From positions 1 to 14,554 of the forward strand of contig CAMCQW010000021.1 of NCBI GenBank assembly GCA_945877045.1: a DNA stretch of 14,554 bases, written 5' to 3'. Origin of the DNA: Chryseobacterium gleum. GTDB taxonomy: Bacteria; Bacteroidota; Bacteroidia; Flavobacteriales_D; Crocinitomicaceae. The notes beneath the pieces were generated by a model. The model worked only from the letters and a program-made list of their open reading frames with translations. It ran no database searches and had not been told where the DNA came from. How positions within the stretch are numbered: the stretch's first letter is position 1; each line of letters begins with the position of its first letter. Position numbers and translations under genes: made by a program. Below are positions 1 to 5,658 of the stretch, one piece after another.

Positions 1-1072
1 AATTAATTCCTAGCGTATAATTCCATTGTTGTTGCAGCGGTAAATTTCCAAGGATGTAATTATTTGCTTCAATTTGAGAAGAATCTGTCAAATTATCATT
101 CGCATTTGTATTTAATCTAAAATCATCGATGGCACCAAGCCCAATCACACTAATTTTGCTATTCTTGTTAATCTTGTAATTATACTTAAATTGAAAGTCG
201 TTATAGGTAGGTAGAATTGGCAATTTAAGCGCAGCGAAAAGGAATTGTAAATAAGATCTACGGGCAGAAAATATGAAATTTGAATTCTTTCCTAAAGGTC
301 CGTCGAGCGTAATTGCAGCATCACTAGAACCCAGCGCAAAATTAGTAATCAAGCCATCGGTGTTTCCGTCTTTCTGTTTGAAAGCAATTACACTACTCAA
401 TCCATTTGCTCGATTGGCTGGAAAAGCGCCCGCATAAAAATCAACCTCGCGAATGAAATTTACATTTAATAATCCAACAGGACCTCCACTGCTTCCCTGC
501 GTAGCAAAGTGATTGATATTAGGAACTTCAATACCATCCAAATAAAATTTATTCTCCCCCGGCGAACCACCTCGAATGATAATATCATTTCTAAAAGTGG
601 CACGAGATGCTACTCCAGGAAGCGCCGCAATTACACGGCTAACATCGCGATTTGCACCAGGAAGCCTTTCTATTTCTGTAGAATTTAAGGTCTTTAATGA
701 AACAGGAGATTCTACATTTCTGATAAATCTATTTCCTTTTACTAGGATTTCTTTTTGTTCGTTAACAACGAAGTCGAGATTAAAATCCAATTCGATAGAG
801 CGAGCATTGGTAACTGTAATTTCATTGATTATTTGATCTTTAAACCCAGGACATGTTGCTTTAAAAGAATAGATGCCAGGTGTAATACCAACTATCTCAT
901 ACGAACCATCTTCCTTGGTAATTGCCCCTTTTTGTTGATCGATAATGGTAATTTTTACTAAAGCGATCGCTTCATTATTAGCAGCGTTGTATACATGACC
1001 ACGCACTAATCCATTTTGAGAAAAAGAAGTAAGCGTTAAGAGAAGAAAAAAAAGGGTGTAAAAAAATTTCAT
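1..1072 (-). CDS. TonB-dependent outer-membrane receptor, N-terminal part (runs off the left edge)
   Basis: This is an uninterrupted reading frame from an ATG at 1072-1070 to the window edge, giving 357 codons with no stop; the C-terminal barrel lies outside. Residues 1-19 form a signal peptide ending TSFSQ. Residues 22-105 resemble the carboxypeptidase-regulatory-like domain common on Bacteroidota receptors (GxVRGHVYNA start, then GxxxTKEDGSYEI and GIYSFKAT). Residues 120-240 look like a TonB plug domain: RLPGANRDVSRVIAALPGV, IIIRGGSPGENKFYLDGIEV, then FYAGAFPAN. Strand-like segments of the barrel follow. Family knowledge places it in the outer membrane as a TonB/ExbB/ExbD-energised importer. 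The substrate cannot be told from this part, and no SusD-like partner is visible on this side. The start is supported by the signal peptide immediately after it; no Shine-Dalgarno is present, as usual in this phylum. The family call is firm, the specificity unknown. Confidence 0.92.
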   Translation of the reverse strand, partial: MKFFYTLFFLLLTLTSFSQNGLVRGHVYNAANNEAIALVKITIIDQQKGAITKEDGSYEIVGITPGIYSFKATCPGFKDQIINEITVTNARSIELDFNLDFVVNEQKEILVKGNRFIRNVESPVSLKTLNSTEIERLPGANRDVSRVIAALPGVASRATFRNDIIIRGGSPGENKFYLDGIEVPNINHFATQGSSGGPVGLLNVNFIREVDFYAGAFPANRANGLSSVIAFKQKDGNTDGLITNFALGSSDAAITLDGPLGKNSNFIFSARRSYLQFLFAALKLPILPTYNDFQFKYNYKINKNSKISVIGLGAIDDFRLNTNANDNLTDSSQIEANNYILGNLPLQQQWNYTLGIN

Positions 1073-1163
1073 GTGATTGACATTTAAATAATACAACAAA
1101 AAACAAATTATCTTGTTCATAACAATTTAGAATAATTAGTTAATCATTGATGAGAATTGAGAA

Positions 1164-1195
1164 CAAAAATAAATAATATGCTGCTTAACTACAGA
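1164..1195 (-). promoter_or_regulatory. Possible Bacteroidota-type promoter of the TonB-dependent receptor
   Basis: On the minus strand TCTG (1195-1192), 20 bases, then TATTTTTG (1171-1164). The second box matches the Bacteroidota -7 consensus TAnnTTTG fully, and the first differs from the -33 TTTG at one base. Transcription would start near 1160, leaving a leader of about 90 bases before the receptor ATG at 1072. This is inferred from motif and spacing only. Confidence 0.4.
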
Positions 1196-1217
1196 AAGAA
1201 AGCGAGCAAAAATCAAC

Positions 1218-1257
1218 TAGCGAATAATTAATTACGCTAAATCGATAAGCAATAGCG
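1218..1257 (-). terminator. Weak hairpin region after the amidotransferase gene
   Basis: The 194-base gap 1073-1266 contains TAGCG (1218-1222), CGCTA (1235-1239) and TAGCG again (1253-1257). The middle copy can pair with either flanking one, giving two mutually exclusive 5-bp stems. Reading on the minus strand, the stem formed by 1239-1235 with 1222-1218 is followed by a short T run (GTTGATTTTT), which could end transcription of the amidotransferase gene. The stem is short and AT-rich around it, so this is a tentative terminator. Confidence 0.25.
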
Positions 1258-1266
1258 ACTTGTGAT

Positions 1267-1842
1267 TTAAACAGATTTAATATTTTTTACAAATTGTATA
1301 AAATTAGCAAGCACCAGCTCACCATGCTCCGTTAAGATAGACTCGGGATGAAATTGAACGCCAAACAAGTACTCATCAATGCTTTCAATCGCCATAATTA
1401 CACCAGTAGTAGACTTAGCAGTGATAAATTTCTCCTCTAAACCTTCCACTTTCCAGCTATGATAAAGTCCCACATTGATCTTTTCTGGAAGATCTCTAAA
1501 AAGCACCCCTTTTTTCAAAATGTCAACTTCAACCTTCCTTCCATGCATGACTTCGTTTTGATTTACCAAAACACCCCCCAAGACTTCAGAAATCGCTTGC
1601 ATTCCTAAACATATTCCTAGAATTGGTAGGCTATTTCGGCATAATGAAATTATTGAAAACATGTTTTTTTTCTCAGATGGCAATCCAGGTCCAGGCGACA
1701 AAACCACACAATCATAATCATAAACACTAGAAACATCTAGCTCATCTTCGCGAATTACATCGATCTTACACCCAATATTGACTAAATAATGTTGAATATT
1801 GTAAGTAAATGAATCATAAAAATCAACTAATAATACATGCAT
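1267..1842 (-). CDS. Anthranilate/aminodeoxychorismate synthase component II (glutamine amidotransferase)
   Basis: A class I glutamine amidotransferase of 191 residues, the normal length for TrpG/PabA. It frees ammonia from glutamine for a chorismate-using partner (TrpE for tryptophan, PabB for folate). Visible motifs: DFYDSFTYN at residues 7-15 (usually DNYDSFTYN), the oxyanion region SPGPGLPS at 49-56, the nucleophile Cys78 in GICLGMQ, MHGRKVEV at 99-106, and His165/Glu167 of the triad in QFHPES. The segment usually read as RYHSL is LYHSW (126-130). Neither TrpE nor PabB is present here: the next gene is a TonB-dependent receptor. In many bacteria one such subunit serves both pathways, so I give no gene symbol. 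It is divergent from ridA across 76 bases. Family call very sure, pathway unsure. Confidence 0.93.
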   Translation of the reverse strand: MHVLLVDFYDSFTYNIQHYLVNIGCKIDVIREDELDVSSVYDYDCVVLSPGPGLPSEKKNMFSIISLCRNSLPILGICLGMQAISEVLGGVLVNQNEVMHGRKVEVDILKKGVLFRDLPEKINVGLYHSWKVEGLEEKFITAKSTTGVIMAIESIDEYLFGVQFHPESILTEHGELVLANFIQFVKNIKSV

Positions 1843-1846
1843 CTTC

Positions 1847-1854
1847 TACTTTTG
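1847..1854 (+). promoter_or_regulatory. Possible -7 box upstream of ridA
   Basis: TACTTTTG matches the Bacteroidota -7 consensus TAnnTTTG in the 76-base divergent gap, 64 bases before the ridA ATG. I see no TTTG at the expected 19-21 base distance upstream, and the motif is common in AT-rich DNA, so support is weak. Confidence 0.25.
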
Positions 1855-1918
1855 TTTTTACTTTGTAAAAATACGAAAGAGATTAAAGCGCTTTCCTATT
1901 ATTTTTAATTCTAAACTC

Positions 1919-2299
1919 ATGACAAAGAAATCATTCAGTATTCCAGGTGCTCCACCACCTATCGGACCTTATTCACCAGCAATACTAGTGAATGATACCC
2001 TATATATCAGCGGCCAAGTTCCCATTAACCCAGTTTCAGGGGAATTAGTAACAGAAAACATTGAAGCGGCTACGCACCAAGTAATGCAAAATATACAATC
2101 TCTTTTATCAGAAGCGGGATTCACCTTTGAAAATGTGGTTAAATGCACTATTTTTATGTTTGAATTCAATGACTTTCAAAAAATGAATAACGTGTATGCG
2201 ACCTACTTTGATGCGATGCCACCAGCACGAGAAACTGTAGAAATAGCTCGACTTCCACTGGATGCCATGATTGAAATTTCCTGTATCGCTGTAAAATGA
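1919..2299 (+). CDS. ridA: RidA family reactive intermediate/imine deaminase
   Basis: A 126-residue protein, the usual length for RidA (YjgF/YER057c/UK114). These trimeric cytosolic enzymes hydrolyse reactive enamines/imines such as 2-aminoacrylate made by PLP-dependent dehydratases, and so protect PLP enzymes. Visible: the APPPIGPYSPA start region (11-21), LYISGQVPINP (28-38), and the C-terminal signature PPARETVEIARLP (101-113) with substrate-binding Arg104 and Glu119 in the last strand. The Cys that follows this Arg by two residues in E. coli RidA is Thr106 here, a position that varies in the family. The ATG at 1919 fits the family N-terminus. The stop overlaps the glycosyltransferase start (ATGA, 2296-2299), so the two are probably one transcript with coupled translation, although no functional link between them is known to me. 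Confidence 0.95.
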   Translation: MTKKSFSIPGAPPPIGPYSPAILVNDTLYISGQVPINPVSGELVTENIEAATHQVMQNIQSLLSEAGFTFENVVKCTIFMFEFNDFQKMNNVYATYFDAMPPARETVEIARLPLDAMIEISCIAVK

Positions 2300-4263
2300 G
2301 TAAAAAAACAATTCCTGATTTGGACCTATCTATTGTTATCGTTAATTATAACGTTGAGTACTTTCTAGAACAGTGCTTGAATTCAGTAATTAAGGCAAGT
2401 CAACAGGTAAAGACTGAAATAATTGTGGTGGACAATAATAGTTCGGATGGATCGATCGAAATGTTAAAGCATAAATTTCAAGGCGTTCAATTAATCGAAA
2501 ATAAAGAAAATGTTGGTTTTTCAAGAGCCAACAATCAAGGAATAAAATTGAGCCAAGGGAAGTATGTGCTTTTGTTAAATCCCGATACCGTAATCGAAGA
2601 GCAAACCTTAACAAAGATGGTTTCTCGGATGGATAAAGATGATAATATCGGTGGACTCGGTGTTAGAATGGTGGACGGAAAAGGAAACTTTTTACCGGAA
2701 TCAAAGCGAGGATTACCAACACCTATCGTAGCATTTTATAAAATCTTTGGACTTTCTTCCCTTTTTAAAAAATCAAAGAAATTTGGGCGATATCATTTAA
2801 GCTATTTAAATGAATTTGAAGAAAATGAAATTGAGATCTTAAGTGGCGCTTTTATGTGCATGCGCAAAAAAGTACTGGATGAAATTGGCTTGCTGGACGA
2901 GGACTTTTTCATGTATGGAGAAGACATTGATTTATCCTATCGTATAATTAAAGCAGGATACAAAAACCTTTATTTCCCTGATACAACCATCATTCATTAT
3001 AAAGGAGAAAGCACTAAAAAAAGTTCGGTTAATTATGTATTTGTCTTCTACCGAGCGATGATCATTTTTGCAAAAAAACATTTCCGAGGAAACAATGCAT
3101 TCCTCTTCTCAGTTGCTATTAATAGTGCCATTTACTTGAGAGCTAGTATTGAAATTTCAAAACGTGTAATTACTTTCCTTGCCCCTAAATTATTCAATGC
3201 TGCGGTCATTCTTTCCGGCCTCTTCGCACTGACCAATCAGTGGAGAATGAGAGACATTACCTTTCCAAACGAAGCCTATTATTTCTTAATTCCAATGTAT
3301 TATTTGATATGGTCGCTAAATTACCTAGTTTGGGGAGCGTTCGATGAACCTATTAAATTTATCAAACAAATTAAAGCAGTGCTCATTGGCACTTTTATCA
3401 TCCTTGGATTGTATGCCCTACTTCCAAAAGAATTGCAATTTTCAAGGTTATATATTTTAATAGGTGCCGCCTGGGTTTTCAGTTGGAATTTATTAAATAG
3501 AGCGCTTTCCAATTTATTTTCGGGCAAACGATTCACACTAAATCGTTCTAACAAAAGACGTTTTTTAGTTGTTGGGGATGAAGATGAATACCAGCGCGTA
3601 AAAGGTATTATTGAACAAAACTTTCCCTCAATTGATGTGATTTATCCCTTGGCAATAAAAGAATCCTTCGCAGGATCAATTGGAGACATTAGACAAATTG
3701 AACAAATTATTGCCGATAACAACATCGACGAAGTGATTTTTTGTGCTAAAAATGTAGCTGCAGGAAAAATTATCGAACTGATGACTTCCATCAAAAAAAT
3801 TGATATTGATTACAAAATAGCACAACCTGATGCAGAATTTATAATTGGAAGTAATTCCGTTGATACCGGAGGAGAAATGTATGTGCTTAACCTAAATGCC
3901 TTGAATAATCCAGGTAGTTTGCGGTCAAAAAGATTAGTGGATGTGGTTGTTTCAACGCTCTTGATAATTGCTTTTCCTATCATATCATTTTGGTTTAAGC
4001 ATAATAAAGATTTCTTCGCGAACCTTCTGGATGTCCTATTTGCAAAGAAAACATTGGTGGGCTTTTGCGAAAATGATAAAAAGAATGATGCCCAACTGCC
4101 TCAATTGAAAAAAGGCCTATTAAATTTTATGGACGACTTTGATAATTTAAGTGCCAACAACATCGACAAAGTGAATTTGATTTATTGCAGAGATTATACC
4201 CTTTTAAAAGACCTGAAATTAATTGTCAAACATTGGAAGAAATTAGATCGAAGAACATCCTAA
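2296..4263 (+). CDS. GT2 glycosyltransferase fused to a membrane and degenerate sugar-phosphotransferase-like region
   Basis: A 655-residue membrane protein. Residues 10-240 are a family 2 glycosyltransferase of the WbbL/rhamnosyltransferase kind: LSIVIVNYNV (11-20), VVDNNSSDGS (44-53), the nucleotide/metal site NPDT (95-98), and FMYGEDIDLSYRI (205-217) with the likely catalytic ED. About four hydrophobic segments follow (roughly 299-313, 328-347, 360-376, 385-401). Residues 421-540 look like the Rossmann/CoA-binding-like domain of polyprenyl sugar phosphotransferases (RRFLVVGDEDE; IDEVIFCAKN). KRLVDVVVSTLLIIAF (545-560) resembles the membrane entry of that family, but the usual G-P-x-x-x-x-Q-x-R-x-G and KFRTM catalytic core is not visible. 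The tail YCRDYTLLKDLKLIVKHW (630-647) resembles the family's last helix. It probably builds a surface polysaccharide or glycan at the inner membrane using a nucleotide sugar; the sugar is unknown. Coupled to ridA. Confidence 0.88.
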   Translation: MSKKTIPDLDLSIVIVNYNVEYFLEQCLNSVIKASQQVKTEIIVVDNNSSDGSIEMLKHKFQGVQLIENKENVGFSRANNQGIKLSQGKYVLLLNPDTVIEEQTLTKMVSRMDKDDNIGGLGVRMVDGKGNFLPESKRGLPTPIVAFYKIFGLSSLFKKSKKFGRYHLSYLNEFEENEIEILSGAFMCMRKKVLDEIGLLDEDFFMYGEDIDLSYRIIKAGYKNLYFPDTTIIHYKGESTKKSSVNYVFVFYRAMIIFAKKHFRGNNAFLFSVAINSAIYLRASIEISKRVITFLAPKLFNAAVILSGLFALTNQWRMRDITFPNEAYYFLIPMYYLIWSLNYLVWGAFDEPIKFIKQIKAVLIGTFIILGLYALLPKELQFSRLYILIGAAWVFSWNLLNRALSNLFSGKRFTLNRSNKRRFLVVGDEDEYQRVKGIIEQNFPSIDVIYPLAIKESFAGSIGDIRQIEQIIADNNIDEVIFCAKNVAAGKIIELMTSIKKIDIDYKIAQPDAEFIIGSNSVDTGGEMYVLNLNALNNPGSLRSKRLVDVVVSTLLIIAFPIISFWFKHNKDFFANLLDVLFAKKTLVGFCENDKKNDAQLPQLKKGLLNFMDDFDNLSANNIDKVNLIYCRDYTLLKDLKLIVKHWKKLDRRTS

Positions 4264-4265
4264 AC

Positions 4266-4297
4266 TTTGATTTACTAAGATTTTTTGCCTAATTTTG
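4266..4297 (+). promoter_or_regulatory. Bacteroidota consensus promoter of the E2 gene
   Basis: TTTG (4266-4269), 20 bases, then TAATTTTG (4290-4297) match the full -33/-7 consensus TTTG-N19-21-TAnnTTTG of the phylum's primary sigma factor with no mismatch. It starts 3 bases after the glycosyltransferase stop and lies 22 bases before the E2 ATG, implying a short leader and independent transcription of the E2 gene. Confidence 0.75.
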
Positions 4298-4319
4298 CTC
4301 TGATTAAAATACAATTAAA

Positions 4320-5633
4320 ATGGCTGAAATAGAAATCAGGCTACCAAAAATGGGGGAAAGTGTTACCGAAGCAACCATCACAAATTGGTTGAAAAACCCG
4401 GGAGACAAAATAGCGATGGACGAGCCTTTGGTTGAAGTCGCCACCGATAAAGTAGATAATGAACTCCCTTCAGAAGTAGCAGGTACCTTAATAAAATGTT
4501 TTTTTGAAAAAGATCAAGTAGCACAAGTTGGTGACGTTATTGCCATCATATCAACCGATGGACCTTCAGAAAATGGGACAAAAACAGTAGCACAAGACAG
4601 CATTCCGGAAATTACTCCTTCAAATACAGTAGCCACCTCTCCTGTAGTTGAAACAATAGTAGCGCCTTCGAACAATGAAGTGAAGCAACTAGATACGCCA
4701 CAAGGACAGGGTAAATTCTTTTCTCCTTTGGTTAAAAGTATCGCTCAGAAAGAGGCTGTGAGCCTTGAGCAATTAAATGCTATTTCAGGAACTGGACAAG
4801 ATGGTCGAGTTACAAAAAAAGATATATTGGCATTTCTTGAAAATAAAACGGCAAGTCCAGTTGCAAAAAATACGGCAGCAGTTAGCGATACAAAAATCAA
4901 TGCCCCTATTTCAATAGCAAGTGGTGAAGACCAAATTATTGAAATGGATCGCATGCGAAAATTGATCGCAGATCACATGGTTATGTCGAAACATGTTTCT
5001 CCACATGTCACTTCCTTTGTGGAGGCAGATGTAACCAATATTGTAAATTGGCGCAATAAAGTGAAAAGTAAGTTTCTTGACTCTCACGGCGAAAAAATCA
5101 CTTTCACACCTATTTTTATAGAAGCAATTGTAAAAGCGATCAAAGATTTTCCAATGATAAATGTTTCAGTAGTTGGGACAACAATAATTAAGAAAAGTGC
5201 CATTAATATTGGAATGGCCACAGCACTTCCTTCCGGGAATTTAATTGTTCCAGTAATAAAAAATGCGGACCGACTCAATCTTTTAGGTTTAACAAAAGCA
5301 GTGAATGAGTTAGCAAATAATGCTCGAAATAACAAGTTAAAACCTGATGATACATCCGGTGGAACTTACACAATGACGAATGTTGGTTCTTTTGGAAATG
5401 TGATGGGAACACCCATAATAAATCAGCCGCAAGTGGCCATAATGGCCGTTGGCGCAATACGGAAAATGCCCGCAGTAATTGAAACTCCAGAAGGTGATTT
5501 CATTGGAATTCGCCATAAAATGTTTCTCTCTCACTCTTATGACCACCGAGTTGTCGATGGTGCACTAGGAGGCCAATTTGTTCGCAGAGTGGCTGATTAT
5601 TTGGAGAATTTTGATATTACTCAAAATTATTAA
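4320..5633 (+). CDS. 2-oxo acid dehydrogenase complex E2, dihydrolipoamide acyltransferase
   Basis: The core acyltransferase of a 2-oxo acid dehydrogenase complex, 437 residues. It passes an acyl group from E1 through a lipoyl arm to CoA in the cytosol. Domains in order: one lipoyl domain (about 2-78) with the lipoylated Lys44 in ATDKVDNELPSE; a linker rich in Thr, Pro, Val and Ala; the peripheral E1/E3-binding domain (133-174) with FSPLVKSIAQ and GRVTKKDIL; a second linker; and the catalytic domain (about 205-432) with TMTNVGSFG (351-359) and the active site His409 and Asp413 in HRVVDG. The DKVDNELPSE lipoyl motif resembles branched-chain (BCKDH) and 2-oxoglutarate E2 proteins more than pyruvate E2, so branched-chain is my preferred but unproven reading. 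No E1 or E3 gene is adjacent. The consensus promoter at 4266-4297 suggests it is transcribed alone. Confidence 0.95.
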   Translation: MAEIEIRLPKMGESVTEATITNWLKNPGDKIAMDEPLVEVATDKVDNELPSEVAGTLIKCFFEKDQVAQVGDVIAIISTDGPSENGTKTVAQDSIPEITPSNTVATSPVVETIVAPSNNEVKQLDTPQGQGKFFSPLVKSIAQKEAVSLEQLNAISGTGQDGRVTKKDILAFLENKTASPVAKNTAAVSDTKINAPISIASGEDQIIEMDRMRKLIADHMVMSKHVSPHVTSFVEADVTNIVNWRNKVKSKFLDSHGEKITFTPIFIEAIVKAIKDFPMINVSVVGTTIIKKSAINIGMATALPSGNLIVPVIKNADRLNLLGLTKAVNELANNARNNKLKPDDTSGGTYTMTNVGSFGNVMGTPIINQPQVAIMAVGAIRKMPAVIETPEGDFIGIRHKMFLSHSYDHRVVDGALGGQFVRRVADYLENFDITQNY

Positions 5634-5641
5634 TAACTTTA
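5610..5641 (+). promoter_or_regulatory. Probable promoter of the PorE-like gene
   Basis: TTTG (5610-5613), 20 bases, then TAACTTTA (5634-5641) fit the Bacteroidota promoter except for the last base of the -7 box (A for G). The -33 box lies inside the end of the E2 gene and the -7 box just after its stop. The PorE-like ATG is 17 bases downstream. The spacing is the same as in the E2 promoter. Confidence 0.5.
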
Positions 5642-5658
5642 TGCTTAAATAATTGAAA

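Noticed and set aside
576..961. Two overlapping plus-strand open frames of 86 and 68 codons
   Set aside because: They lie opposite the TonB-dependent receptor, whose minus-strand frame has clear family motifs; the plus-strand products look like nothing known.
5653..5658. TTG start two codons before the PorE-like ATG
   Set aside because: The ATG at 5659 gives a standard signal peptide, and TTG starts are rare; the TTG adds only Met-Lys.
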